NCBI GenBank assembly: GCA_052273485.1
Contig: DAVZID010000008.1
Location: forward strand, 1 to 64,000
DNA length: 64,000 nucleotides
Origin: Anthropogastromicrobium sp052273485
GTDB lineage: Bacteria; Bacillota; Clostridia; Lachnospirales; Lachnospiraceae
Direction: 5' to 3'
A program made the translations under genes and the position numbers. Shown here one piece after another: positions 17,541 to 26,389 of this stretch. Under the pieces are notes generated by a model, which was given only the letters and a program-made list of their open reading frames with translations, did not search any database and had not been told where the DNA came from. Within the stretch, counting starts at the first letter, position 1; the number at the start of each line of letters is the position of its first letter.

Positions 17541-18039
17541 TGTCATATGGATAATGAATGCTATTAAAAAATTGCTCAGACATATGAAAGGTTTCGGCAA
17601 GCGCGCAAGCCTTGTCAGCTAGACATACAAGCCATGCTTCACGGCAGGTCGGTGGTACCGGGGTCAGTGGAAACATATGGCGCAGGATAATATTTTGCGT
17701 GCGCGAGCTTAAATTCCAGTCCGCGTTTGCATTTACAAGTGCGCGCTTTGGATGCGTAAAGCCATGCAAGCGATGGCTTGGATCCTTCTCGTGCCAGTCA
17801 TAGAGAAAATAGTCGTGTAAAAATGCGCCCATCAGTAGACTCTGCTTGGAAACAGACAAATGCAGTCGATACGAAAACCATAAGCTTACGTAGGCAACGG
17901 CAACACAATGGCTGTAAACACTGGTGTCGCCGTGTTGAATAAACTGCTTTGTTTTGGAAAATTGTCCGGAGTTACTAATGTAACGAAAGAAATCATTGAA
18001 ATAACGGTCTCTGGCCGGTCTGCTGTGCATACTGCTCAT
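17518..18039 (-). CDS. HD-domain phosphohydrolase family protein
   Basis: A 173-residue protein with an HD metal-dependent phosphohydrolase core: HGDTSVYSHCVAVAY near 35 supplies the first His, LLMGAFLHDYFLYDWH near 70 the HD pair, and a later ILRHMFPL and LADKACA the remaining ligands. Related proteins act on nucleotides, but the substrate here is unknown. AAAGGA lies before the ATG at 18039. The last codons form part of the shared terminator hairpin, so coding sequence and terminator overlap. Confidence 0.85.
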   Translation of the reverse strand: MSSMHSRPARDRYFNDFFRYISNSGQFSKTKQFIQHGDTSVYSHCVAVAYVSLWFSYRLHLSVSKQSLLMGAFLHDYFLYDWHEKDPSHRLHGFTHPKRALVNANADWNLSSRTQNIILRHMFPLTPVPPTCREAWLVCLADKACALAETFHMSEQFFNSIHYPYDIKNPRPW

Positions 18040-18127
18040 GTGTTTGTCCTTTCTGATAGTTGTTTGCTGCCACTATTATAGCGAAGCAAAAGCAAAAATG
18101 CAACCGTTAATAAAATAAGATATCCCA

Positions 18128-18156
18128 TTGAAAACCACAAGTTGCTATGATATACT
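18128..18156 (+). promoter_or_regulatory. Sigma-A-type promoter for glucokinase
   Basis: TTGAAA (18128-18133), a 17-bp spacer and TATACT (18151-18156). The leader to the ATG is about 70 bases. Confidence 0.75.
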
Positions 18157-18232
18157 TTTAACAAACATAAGCGGCAGCAAAACAAAAGCAATTATGCGCT
18201 GTGGCGAAAACAAAACGACATGGAGGATGAAA

Positions 18233-19174
18233 ATGAAAAAGTATTGTTTTGGAATTGATGTAGGCGGAACTACCGTAAAGCTTGGTCTTTTTACGACAGA
18301 GGGTGAGCTTCTTGACAAGTGGGAAATCCCAACAAGAAAGGAAGAGGGCGGCGCGCATATTCTGGGTGATATTGCGGCATCAGTGGAGAGTAAGCTTGCT
18401 GAGAAGAAGATCGCAAAGGAAGATGTTGCCGGAGCAGGCATTGGTGTTCCAGGACCGACCATGGATAATGGTTACGTATCAGTCTGTGTAAACTTAGGCT
18501 GGAAGGACAAGAACCCGGCCAAGGAGTTATCCGCACTGTTATCCATTCCGGTAAAAGCTGGAAATGATGCAAACGTTGCAGCACTTGGCGAGATGTGGAA
18601 GGGCGGCGGCGAAGGCTACTTAGACGTTGTTCTTCTGACACTTGGAACTGGTGTTGGCGGTGGAATCATCATGAATGGCGAGATCGCACCAAGCCACAGA
18701 GGATTAGGCGGTGAGCTGGGTCATATCACTGTAAATCCAGACGAGGAGGCTGCCTGCAACTGTGGAAACCATGGATGTCTGGAGCAGTACGCATCTGCAA
18801 CTGGCGTTGTTCGTATCGCAAAGAAACTTCTTGCAGCAAGCGATGAAGCTTCCGCACTTCGCGCATTCGAGAATGTTACGGCAAAGGATGTATTCGATGC
18901 AGCAAAGGAAGAGGATGCTCTTGCACTTCAGGCAGTAGAGACACTTGGAAAGTATCTTGGACAGGTAATTGCAACTGTTGCACTGACCGTTGACCCAGAT
19001 GTATTTGTTATCGGCGGCGGAGTATCAAAGGCTGGCCAGATTCTGATTGATGTGATCACAAAGTATTATCACAAGTTTGCAACTATCGCAGGAGACAACA
19101 AGGTGCCGATCGTTTTGGCAAAGCTTGGAAACGATGCAGGTATCTATGGTGCTGCAAAGATGGTATTAAAGTAA
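18233..19174 (+). CDS. glcK: ROK family glucokinase
   Basis: Phosphorylates glucose to glucose 6-phosphate in the cytoplasm. The 313-residue protein has the ATP phosphate loop GIDVGGTTVKLGLF at the N-terminus, a sugar-binding GNDANVAALGE near 105, a LGTGVGGGII loop and the ROK zinc motif CNCGNHGCLEQYAS near 178. GGAGG lies 6 bases before the ATG at 18233; ATG 18227 would touch it, and the open frame further upstream overlaps the promoter. It would handle glucose released by the window's glycosidases and the glycogen debranching enzyme, though it is not in an operon with them. Confidence 0.93.
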   Translation: MKKYCFGIDVGGTTVKLGLFTTEGELLDKWEIPTRKEEGGAHILGDIAASVESKLAEKKIAKEDVAGAGIGVPGPTMDNGYVSVCVNLGWKDKNPAKELSALLSIPVKAGNDANVAALGEMWKGGGEGYLDVVLLTLGTGVGGGIIMNGEIAPSHRGLGGELGHITVNPDEEAACNCGNHGCLEQYASATGVVRIAKKLLAASDEASALRAFENVTAKDVFDAAKEEDALALQAVETLGKYLGQVIATVALTVDPDVFVIGGGVSKAGQILIDVITKYYHKFATIAGDNKVPIVLAKLGNDAGIYGAAKMVLK

Positions 19175-19235
19175 AGTCGTAAAAAAGTAAATAGAATACG
19201 AAAAGCGAGAGAATAAATAAAAATACGAAAAGCGA

Positions 19236-19262
19236 GAAGCCATGGGGAATCCCCGTGGCTTC
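19236..19262 (+). terminator. Hairpin after glucokinase
   Basis: A 12-bp stem (19236-19247, 19251-19262) with a 3-base loop. No T-run follows, so termination is likely weak and may allow some read-through into the ABC transporter gene. Confidence 0.5.
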
Positions 19263-19296
19263 CCTGTTAAACGTAGTGAGAGAAAAAGAGAATATC

Positions 19297-21045
19297 ATGA
19301 ATAAAAAAGAAAACAAATGGAAAAAATTTGCGCACTATTATAAGCCATATCTGGGAAGCTTTGCAGCCGACATGTTTTTTGCAATCATGGGAGCTGTGGT
19401 AACGCTTGTCATTCCAATGATAGTGCGCTATATCACAGGCACGGTTATCTATGAGGAGCCGGATCAGGCATTAAAAGAGATCGCCGTGTTAGCTATTGTC
19501 ATGCTTGGTCTGGTAGCGGTTGAGTTTATCTGCAACTATTTTATTGCAACAGTCGGTCACAACATGGGTGCCAAGATGGAAACCGACATGCGAACCGAGA
19601 TCTTTGACCATTATCAGAAGCTGTCCTTTAGCTTCTTTGATAATCAAAAGGTCGGACAGTTAATGTCAAGAGTCACGAATGACCTATTTGATATTAGTGA
19701 GCTGTTCCATCATGGTCCGGAGGATGTGGTGATCTCCATCATCAAATTTGTCGGAACCATGATTATTTTAATGAATATTCATACCGGACTTGCACTGTGT
19801 GCAGCGGCAGTTCTTCCGTTTATGCTTGCATTTGCTTATATCTACAATGGAAAATTAAAGCGTGCCTTCAAGCGAAACCGTGACCGCATTGCCGATATCA
19901 ATGCACAGATCGAAGATAGCCTTTCTGGTGTTCGTGTTGTCAAAAGCTTCGGAAACGAAGAGGCTGAGATGGGCAAATTTCAGGATGGAAATCATGCATT
20001 TTTGGAGAGTAAAAAAGCATCCTATAAGATCATGGGTATCTATAACTCCGGTATGGGCGTGTTCACGACACTTGTGACCATCGTGGTTGTCTCTGCCGGT
20101 GCTGTTTTTTTAACAAAGAAGACACTCGAGGTATCGGATCTCGTTACCTTTATGCTCTATATCAATAACTTTACTGACCCAATCAAGCGTCTCGTCAGTT
20201 TCACCGAGCAGTTTCAAAATGGTGCTTCCGGTTATGAGCGTTTCCTTGAGATCATGAATGTCGAGCCAGATATCGTCGACGACAAACATGCAGTAGATGC
20301 AGGTACCTTACAAGGAAACATTGCCTTTAAAGACGTTGGATTCCACTATGTGGATACCGATACCAACGTATTGTCTCATCTGACACTTGATATTAAAGCG
20401 GGCGAGTATGTAGCACTTGTCGGTTCCTCTGGTGCCGGAAAGACAACCATGTGCAGTTTGATTCCGCGTTTCTACGATGTAAGCGCCGGTGAGATCGACA
20501 TCGACGGCATGGATATTCGAAAAATGACACAGAAAAGCCTGCGACGCAACATCGGAATTGTGCAGCAGGATGTCTATCTGTTTGCTGGAACGGTAAAAGA
20601 CAACATTCGTTATGGAAAACCGGATGCAACCGATGAGGAAATTATCGCAGCGGCTAAGAATGCCAACGCACACGAATTTATCATGCAGCTGCCGGACGGT
20701 TATAATACCGATATCGGACAGCGTGGAGTGAAGCTTTCCGGCGGACAAAAGCAGCGATTATCGCTTGCCCGTGTATTCTTAAAGAATCCGCCGATTTTAA
20801 TCTTTGATGAGGCCACTTCCGCACTCGATAACGAGAGTGAAAAAATCGTTCAGGATTCCCTCGAGCATCTGGCAAAGAACCGCACAACACTCGTCATCGC
20901 ACATCGCCTCTCCACGATTCGAAATGCAAAGCGAATCCTTGTTTTGACTGAAAATGGCATTGCAGAGGAAGGTACGCACGAGGAACTCATGGCGAAGAAT
21001 GGTGTTTACGCGAACTTTTATCACATCCAGGGTGTGACTGCATAA
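19297..21045 (+). CDS. ABC exporter, fused membrane and ATPase half-transporter
   Basis: A 582-residue half-transporter of the MsbA/lipid-drug exporter type. Six hydrophobic segments occupy residues 20-310, followed by a nucleotide-binding domain with Walker A GSSGAGKTT, signature LSGGQKQRLSLARV, Walker B ILIFDEATSALD and the switch His in IAHRLST. It probably works as a homodimer, since no partner half is adjacent. The start is ATG 19297; an earlier in-frame ATG at 19255 lies within the hairpin and has no ribosome site. The ribosome site at 19297 is itself weak. The exported substrate is unknown. Confidence 0.9.
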   Translation: MNKKENKWKKFAHYYKPYLGSFAADMFFAIMGAVVTLVIPMIVRYITGTVIYEEPDQALKEIAVLAIVMLGLVAVEFICNYFIATVGHNMGAKMETDMRTEIFDHYQKLSFSFFDNQKVGQLMSRVTNDLFDISELFHHGPEDVVISIIKFVGTMIILMNIHTGLALCAAAVLPFMLAFAYIYNGKLKRAFKRNRDRIADINAQIEDSLSGVRVVKSFGNEEAEMGKFQDGNHAFLESKKASYKIMGIYNSGMGVFTTLVTIVVVSAGAVFLTKKTLEVSDLVTFMLYINNFTDPIKRLVSFTEQFQNGASGYERFLEIMNVEPDIVDDKHAVDAGTLQGNIAFKDVGFHYVDTDTNVLSHLTLDIKAGEYVALVGSSGAGKTTMCSLIPRFYDVSAGEIDIDGMDIRKMTQKSLRRNIGIVQQDVYLFAGTVKDNIRYGKPDATDEEIIAAAKNANAHEFIMQLPDGYNTDIGQRGVKLSGGQKQRLSLARVFLKNPPILIFDEATSALDNESEKIVQDSLEHLAKNRTTLVIAHRLSTIRNAKRILVLTENGIAEEGTHEELMAKNGVYANFYHIQGVTA

Positions 21046-21134
21046 AAACAACTAGATTTTTTCACAAAAGTGTGATAAACTTTTAAACAGTTCTTGCAGG
21101 AACGAAAACGCCTGCAAAGGAAAGGTGGTACACG

Positions 21135-21566
21135 ATGAGTCAGAAAAAGGTGGATAAGTATAAGGATTACAAGAAAAACCGCCGTGAGAATATCAAAAAG
21201 GAAAAGCGCAAAGAGCGCCTGACCATGGCAGCCATGTGGGGAGCAGTTGTTGTGTTTATCGCATGTGTAGGTGGTGCGATGGGCGTTTCCATCTATAATA
21301 AGTATCAGGCAAAGCAGGCCGCACTTCCGACCTACGGTTCCACAAGTTTTCTTCTTTCTGATATGGCAAACATTCAGAAAGAGGATACAGAAGATCAGAC
21401 TGAGAGCGAATCGAAAGAAGCTTCCTCTGAGGAGTCTTCTGAGTCTGAAACTTCATCCGACGAGGAGACTTCATCTGAGGCAGTAGCTTCTGAGGATGCT
21501 TCCGAAGCGGAAACACTCACACAGACAGAAAACGAAGAGACAGAGTCCGAGAGTGCACAAAATTAA
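21135..21566 (+). CDS. Single-pass membrane protein with acidic Ser/Glu-rich tail
   Basis: A 143-residue protein I cannot assign to a family. It has a very basic N-terminus (about 30 residues, Lys/Arg rich), one hydrophobic segment (about residues 32-54) and an extracytoplasmic tail. The last 70 residues are almost only Ser, Glu, Thr, Asp and Ala. The charge bias predicts N-in, C-out topology. AAAGGTGG precedes the ATG. Such tails often act as flexible wall-spanning linkers, but no function can be claimed. A clear terminator follows. Confidence 0.75.
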   Translation: MSQKKVDKYKDYKKNRRENIKKEKRKERLTMAAMWGAVVVFIACVGGAMGVSIYNKYQAKQAALPTYGSTSFLLSDMANIQKEDTEDQTESESKEASSEESSESETSSDEETSSEAVASEDASEAETLTQTENEETESESAQN

Positions 21567-21577
21567 TCACAAAAATG

Positions 21578-21608
21578 GGCTTTGCATAAATTGTGCAGAG
21601 CCTTTTTT
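21578..21608 (+). terminator. Rho-independent terminator
   Basis: GGCTTTGCA (21578-21586) pairs with TGCAGAGCC (21594-21602), followed by TTTTTT. Confidence 0.85.
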
Positions 21609-21641
21609 GCTTGTGAACCTATGAACAAAAGGGGGCTTTGA

Positions 21642-21761
21642 ATGGGAAAACGGGATTTGGAAGAAATATACAAAAAAGAAAACCAGACAAAGAGGAGGCC
21701 CCGGTATCTTGAGGGAGATGACCGGGGCGATTATGAAAAACACTATATGCAAAATGGATAA
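21642..21761 (+). CDS. Possible 39-residue small protein
   Basis: A short frame (MGKRDLEEIYKK..., ending YMQNG) follows AGGGGG, 5-6 bases before its ATG. It is highly charged with no hydrophobic segment. It lies between the terminator of the previous gene and the pyrophosphatase gene. The same DNA contains an 8-bp perfect stem (GCCCCGGT 21698-21705 with ACCGGGGC 21721-21728), so it could instead be a structured leader. No family is recognised. Confidence 0.4.
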   Translation: MGKRDLEEIYKKENQTKRRPRYLEGDDRGDYEKHYMQNG

Positions 21762-21863
21762 AGAAAAGAAGAAATTTTCTTTTTCTTTATGTATAAAGTA
21801 TAAAAATCAGATGTGGCCTTAATATGAATGTACTGTAAACAAATTGTGAACAATGGAGGCAAA

Positions 21864-23531
21864 ATGATGGAAGAAAAAGAGGAAATGGCAAAAGTTTTTG
21901 TGGTAGGTCACCGAAATCCAGATACCGATTCGATTTGTTCGGCGATTTCTTATGCAAATTTAAAAAATGCAGCAAAAGATGGCAAAGAATACGCTGCCTG
22001 CCGGGCTGGACGTGTCAATGAGGAGACAAAATATGTGCTCGATTATTTTGGAATTTCGGAGCCGGAGCTTGTGGAGGATGTGCGCACGCAGGTAAGAGAT
22101 ATTGATTTTCGAAGAACACCGGGTGTTCAGCGAAATATTTCCTTGAAGACTGCATGGCGTATTATGAAGGATGAGCATGTCGTAACCGTTCCTGTTGTAA
22201 ATAGAAAGCGCTTGGAGGGTGTGCTTACTGTCAGTGATATTACGGATTCCTTTATGGAGGCCTATGACAGTGAAATTTTGTCGACTGCACACACACGCTA
22301 CAGCAACATCGTCGACACACTTGAGGGTACGCTTTTAATTGGAGATGAGAAAGCTTACTATACAAAGGGAAAGGTACTTGTCGCCGCAGCGAATCCGGAT
22401 CTGATGGAGAGCTATATCAGCAAGCATGACTTAGTAATTTTGGGAAATCGTTACGAGTCTCAGCTGTGTGCGATCGAGATGGAGGCAGACTGTATTGTTG
22501 TCTGCGAGGGTGCGCCTGTATCTTTGACAATCCGTAAGCTCGCACAGGAGCGCGGCTGTACGGTCATCAGTACACCATTTGACACCTTCACAGCAGCGCG
22601 TTTCATCAATCAGAGTATGCCGATCAGCTATTTTATGAAGCGCGATCATCTGATTACCTTCGAGGAGGATGAGTTTATCGACGATATTCGCGATACGATG
22701 GCATCGGTTCGTCACCGTGACTTCCCGATTATCAATAGCCAGGGTCAGTATTTGGGCACAATTTCTCGTAGAAATTTGCTTGGTGCAAAGAAAAAGCAGG
22801 TTATTCTTGTCGATCATAACGAGAGCGGACAGGCTGTGCGCGGTATTCAGGATGCACAGATTCTTGAGATTATCGACCATCATCGCCTAGGCACAATTGA
22901 GACGATGACACCTGTTTATTTTCGAAATCAGCCGCTTGGCTGCACCGCGACTATTATTTATCAGATGTATCAGGAGCAGAATATTCCAATCAGCAGAGAG
23001 ATTGCAGGACTTTTATGTGGTGCGATTATCTCTGATACGCTGTTGTTCCGTTCTCCGACCTGTACGGCAATTGACCGTATGGTGGCAGAAAAACTTGGCA
23101 TGATTGCAAAGATTGATCTGGAAAGCTTTGCAAAGGAAATGTTTGCGGCAGGCAGCAATTTAAAGAACAAGACAGAAGAGCAGATTTTCTTCCAGGATTA
23201 TAAGCGTTTTACGATGGAATCGCTTGAAGTCGGTGTGGCACAGATCAGCTCTATGAATCCGGATGAGCTTTCCGAGCTGTGCAATCGTATGCCAGCGTAT
23301 CTTGAGAACGCAGCTGAGCAGCAGAAGGTTGACATGATCTTTATGATGCTCACGAGTATTATCGATGAGAGTACGACGCTTCTTTGCTATGGAAAGAACT
23401 GTGAGAAGATCATTTCGTATGCATTTTCAAAGGAGCTTACCGACGGAAAGGTAGAGCTTCCGGGTGTGGTATCCAGAAAGAAGCAGCTTGTGCCGGCACT
23501 GATGACGGGCATTCAGATGATGATGCAATAA
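21864..23531 (+). CDS. ppaC: Manganese-dependent inorganic pyrophosphatase with CBS/DRTGG insert
   Basis: Family II pyrophosphatase, which hydrolyses PPi to drive biosynthesis. The DHH domain has the metal motif VGHRNPDTDSICSAI at the N-terminus and a DHH triad in IIDHHRLGT; a DHHA2 domain closes the protein. At about 556 residues it is much longer than the 310-residue minimal enzyme because two CBS motifs and a DRTGG-like domain (about residues 65-290) are inserted. In related clostridial enzymes this insert gives adenine-nucleotide control. GGAGG at 21855-21859 serves ATG 21864 or 21867; the latter has the better spacing. Confidence 0.92.
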   Translation: MMEEKEEMAKVFVVGHRNPDTDSICSAISYANLKNAAKDGKEYAACRAGRVNEETKYVLDYFGISEPELVEDVRTQVRDIDFRRTPGVQRNISLKTAWRIMKDEHVVTVPVVNRKRLEGVLTVSDITDSFMEAYDSEILSTAHTRYSNIVDTLEGTLLIGDEKAYYTKGKVLVAAANPDLMESYISKHDLVILGNRYESQLCAIEMEADCIVVCEGAPVSLTIRKLAQERGCTVISTPFDTFTAARFINQSMPISYFMKRDHLITFEEDEFIDDIRDTMASVRHRDFPIINSQGQYLGTISRRNLLGAKKKQVILVDHNESGQAVRGIQDAQILEIIDHHRLGTIETMTPVYFRNQPLGCTATIIYQMYQEQNIPISREIAGLLCGAIISDTLLFRSPTCTAIDRMVAEKLGMIAKIDLESFAKEMFAAGSNLKNKTEEQIFFQDYKRFTMESLEVGVAQISSMNPDELSELCNRMPAYLENAAEQQKVDMIFMMLTSIIDESTTLLCYGKNCEKIISYAFSKELTDGKVELPGVVSRKKQLVPALMTGIQMMMQ

Positions 23532-23566
23532 TCAAAAAAGTAAGAGAAAGTGAGCAAATAAGAATA

Positions 23567-24148
23567 ATGAGCAAGCAAATTTGGAAGCCAGGAAACATGC
23601 TGTACCCGGTACCAGCTGTCCTTGTCAGCACGGCAGACAGCACAGGAAAGGACAATTTAATTACCATCGCGTGGACCGGAACCGTGTGTTCCGATCCGGC
23701 GATGACCTACATTTCCGTGAGAAAAGAGCGTTATTCTCACCATATGTTAAAAGAGAGCGGTGAGTTTGTCATTAATTTAGTGTCGAAGGATATCTGCAAA
23801 GCGGCTGATTTTTGTGGCGTGCGCTCTGGTCGTGATCTGGATAAGTTTGAGGCAACTGGGCTGACAAGAGAAAAAGCATCCACTGTGAATGTTCCACTTG
23901 TAAAAGAAAGCCCAGTCAATATTGAGTGCAAGGTCACGCAGGTGCTTGAACTTGGAAGCCATGATATGTTTTTGGCGAAGGTGACAGCAGTGCAGGTTGA
24001 TGAGTCATTACTTGATGAGAAGGGAAAGCTAGACTTAAATCGTGCAAAACTTGTCGCTTACTCACACGGAGAGTATCAGACCTTCGATCATATTTTAGGT
24101 ACCTTTGGTTATAGTGTGAAAAAGAAAAAGGAAAAGAAAACACGATAA
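23567..24148 (+). CDS. Flavin reductase-like (FMN-binding split-barrel) protein
   Basis: A 193-residue FMN-binding protein of the flavin-reductase/flavoredoxin family. It has the opening GNMLYPVPAVLVST, the FMN-contacting NLITIAWTGTVCSDP and a SHHMLKESGEFVINL stretch near 60, all typical of clostridial flavoredoxins. It probably transfers electrons or stores FMN; the partner is unknown. It starts 35 bases after the pyrophosphatase gene, with AAGAATA as a weak ribosome site. The C-terminus is a short Lys-rich run. Confidence 0.85.
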   Translation: MSKQIWKPGNMLYPVPAVLVSTADSTGKDNLITIAWTGTVCSDPAMTYISVRKERYSHHMLKESGEFVINLVSKDICKAADFCGVRSGRDLDKFEATGLTREKASTVNVPLVKESPVNIECKVTQVLELGSHDMFLAKVTAVQVDESLLDEKGKLDLNRAKLVAYSHGEYQTFDHILGTFGYSVKKKKEKKTR

Positions 24149-24327
24149 TGCGATAATGCGGTGAATCGAAAGCACGACAGCAAAAAAAAGTGAACAGCGA
24201 AAGTGGGTTCGAGTGACATTCACGGTTATTCCATGATTTTGAACATATGTTTTAGAAAAAATATTACAAACTTGTTACAAAAATGTATTCCTTTTGCAAT
24301 AAAAGTCATAAAGTTCTTCAGAAGAGG

Positions 24328-24355
24328 TTTACAAAGGCGAAAAGTATGTTATAAT
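24328..24355 (+). promoter_or_regulatory. Sigma-A-type promoter for murA
   Basis: TTTACA (24328-24333), a 16-bp spacer and TATAAT (24350-24355), giving a leader of about 225 bases. The preceding 180 bases (24149-24327) show nothing I can name. Confidence 0.7.
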
Positions 24356-24506
24356 GAAACAGACTTGATAAAATAGGCAAGTCATAATCAGGTTTAATTC
24401 GTCATATTGCACGAAATGCTTAATGCTTAAAATATATAAACGAAAATCGAAGACAAAGATAAGCTGAATTGCCAATGGAAAACAGGTGGCAGCAGTTCCT
24501 GCAGCT

Positions 24507-24537
24507 AGCGTGAAGTCATTTCATGCTGGTGTTTTTT
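24507..24537 (+). terminator. Terminator-like hairpin inside the murA leader
   Basis: AGCGTGAA (24507-24514) pairs with TTCATGCT (24520-24527), followed by GGTGTTTTTT, 50 bases before the murA ATG. A neighbouring GCAG/CTGC pairing (24490-24505) could compete. The layout suits transcription attenuation, but no known riboswitch is recognised. Confidence 0.45.
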
Positions 24538-24586
24538 CAGCATATCAGACTCCAAAAAAGTTACTGTTCACGGGAGATAGGAATAT

Positions 24587-25891
24587 ATGGAACAATATGT
24601 AATAAAAGGCGGGAATCCGCTGGTTGGTGACGTCGTAATCGGCGGAGCCAAAAATGCAGCGCTTGGAATACTGGCTGCAGCGATCATGGCAGATGAGTTT
24701 GTCACAGTTACAAACCTTCCAGATGTTAAGGACGTTAACATTCTTCTGGAGGCAATCAGCGAGACCGGTGCGGCGGTAGTACGAGATGAACGCCATACCG
24801 TAAGATTAAACGGAAAGACCATTGGCAGCTGTGTCGTAGACAACAGCTACGTGAAGAAGATGAGAGCATCTTACTATCTGCTCGGTGCACTTTTAGGAAA
24901 GTATCATCACGCAGAGGTAGCCCTTCCGGGTGGATGCAACATCGGAAGCCGTCCAATTGACCAGCATTTAAAGGGCTTCCGTGCGCTTGGTGCAACTGGA
25001 AAGATCAGCAATGGTATGATTATTGTTGATGCAAAAAAACTGGTTGGTGCGCGTATTTATTTCGATAAGGTATCCGTAGGTGCTACGATCAACGTTATGT
25101 TAGCCGCTACGCTGGCGGAGGGACGTACTGTCCTTGAAAACGTTGCCAAAGAGCCGCATATTGTTGATGTTGCCAACATGTTAAACAGCATGGGTGCAAA
25201 CATTAAGGGTGCAGGTACTGACGTGATCCGTATTGAGGGCGTAAAGAGTCTTCATGGAGCCGAGTACAGCGTAATTCCGGACCAGATCGAGGCCGGTACC
25301 TTTATGATGGCAGCAGCAGCTACCAGAGGCGACATTACCGTAAAGAATGTCATCCCGAAGCACTTAGACTGCGTAAGCTCGAAGCTTCGCGAGATTGGCT
25401 GTGAGGTCTCTGAGTTTGATGATGCGGTACGTGTTGTCTGTAAAGAAAGACTTCATGCAACCTCTGTCAACACGCTTCCGTATCCGGGTTTCCCGACGGA
25501 CATGCAGCCACAGATGTCAGTTGTATTGGCACTTGCGCGTGGTACCAGCGTTGTGACTGAGAGTATTTTTGACAATCGTTTCCGCTATGTCGATGAGTTA
25601 AACCGCATGGGCGCAAGCATTCAGGTGGAGAGCAATATTGCAATCATCAACGGAATCGAGCAGTTTTCTGGTACTTCCGTAACCGTTCCGGATCTTCGTG
25701 CAGGCGCAGCGCTTGTCATTGCCGGACTGGCTGCACAGGGTGTCAGTGTCCTTGAGGATATCATTTATATTAAGAGAGGCTACGAGGATTTTGCAGAAAA
25801 ACTCACCAGCCTTGGCGGTATCATTGAGGAAGTGGAGACGGAGAAGGATATTCAGAGATTCCGTTTAAAGAATGGAACAACGAATAGCTAA
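24587..25891 (+). CDS. murA: UDP-N-acetylglucosamine 1-carboxyvinyltransferase
   Basis: Catalyses the first committed step of peptidoglycan synthesis, adding enolpyruvate to UDP-GlcNAc. The 434-residue protein has the family length and the catalytic Cys117 in LPGGCNIGSRPIDQH, so it should be fosfomycin-sensitive. Conserved YPGFPTDMQPQ near 304 and RAGAALVIAGL near 369 are also seen. CGGGAGATAGG gives a good ribosome site. It is transcribed alone from a promoter with a long, possibly regulated leader. Confidence 0.96.
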   Translation: MEQYVIKGGNPLVGDVVIGGAKNAALGILAAAIMADEFVTVTNLPDVKDVNILLEAISETGAAVVRDERHTVRLNGKTIGSCVVDNSYVKKMRASYYLLGALLGKYHHAEVALPGGCNIGSRPIDQHLKGFRALGATGKISNGMIIVDAKKLVGARIYFDKVSVGATINVMLAATLAEGRTVLENVAKEPHIVDVANMLNSMGANIKGAGTDVIRIEGVKSLHGAEYSVIPDQIEAGTFMMAAAATRGDITVKNVIPKHLDCVSSKLREIGCEVSEFDDAVRVVCKERLHATSVNTLPYPGFPTDMQPQMSVVLALARGTSVVTESIFDNRFRYVDELNRMGASIQVESNIAIINGIEQFSGTSVTVPDLRAGAALVIAGLAAQGVSVLEDIIYIKRGYEDFAEKLTSLGGIIEEVETEKDIQRFRLKNGTTNS

Positions 25892-25969
25892 TCTAGGCTG
25901 CGTTGCCCGTGAATTGGAATGTTGAGAAAAAATCGCCATAAAAAATATGCAAAGTTATCGAAAAAATAC

Positions 25970-25998
25970 TTGCATTTTTTTAGAAACAGGTTTATAAT
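25970..25998 (+). promoter_or_regulatory. Sigma-A-type promoter for the metK leader
   Basis: TTGCAT (25970-25975), a 17-bp spacer and TATAAT (25993-25998), about 40 bases before the riboswitch. Confidence 0.75.
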
Positions 25999-26040
25999 CC
26001 CATTTGCAAAAAAGAAAGGCTGTAAAACAGCCAGATATAC

Positions 26041-26208
26041 CCCCTTATTCAGAGTGATGGAGATACATAGGATCTGAGAAGTCACGGCAACCCCTTGGGA
26101 GAGGAAGGTGCCAACCTGAGCGAGCAGGCTTGCCTGCAGTCGAACAATAAGAGGTGAACGGATAAATAAAATTTTGTCGGTCCGCCCCTTAGAGGGTGGG
26201 CCTTTTTT
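26041..26208 (+). ncRNA. SAM-I (S-box) riboswitch with terminator
   Basis: The conserved SAM-I blocks are readable in order: CTTATTCAGAGTGATGGAG, then ACGGCAACC, GGTGCCAACCTGAGCGA and closing AACAATAAGAGG. P1 forms between 26041-26049 and 26146-26154. An expression platform follows: GGTCCGCCC (26179-26187) pairs with GGGTGGGCC (26194-26202), then TTTTTT. SAM binding should turn off transcription of metK, the SAM synthetase gene downstream, as known for this class. Confidence 0.93.
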
Positions 26209-26215
26209 GCGCTAT

Positions 26216-26342
26216 CAATTCACACGTCACGTTAGATTTTTCAAAGCAATGTGACGAGGTGGATGCACGTTTATGAGCAAAACAAAGTCGCGAAGCGACG
26301 GCGCACAAGCGTGCGGTTTTGTGAATGTGCATCTGTGAATTG
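26216..26342 (+). repeat. 127-bp palindromic intergenic element in the metK leader
   Basis: Ends CAATTCACA (26216-26224) and TGTGAATTG (26334-26342) are inverted. Nested pairs fill it: CGTCAC/GTGACG (26225, 26251), GATGCAC/GTGCATC (26262, 26327) and GTCGC/GCGAC (26287, 26295). TTCACACGTC and GGTTTTGTGAAT recur near 28341 and 35022. It lies between the riboswitch terminator and metK, so it is part of the mRNA. Confidence 0.55.
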
Positions 26343-26389
26343 CGTAAACACGAGACATATAGAAAATATTACAAACAGAGAGGAAAATC

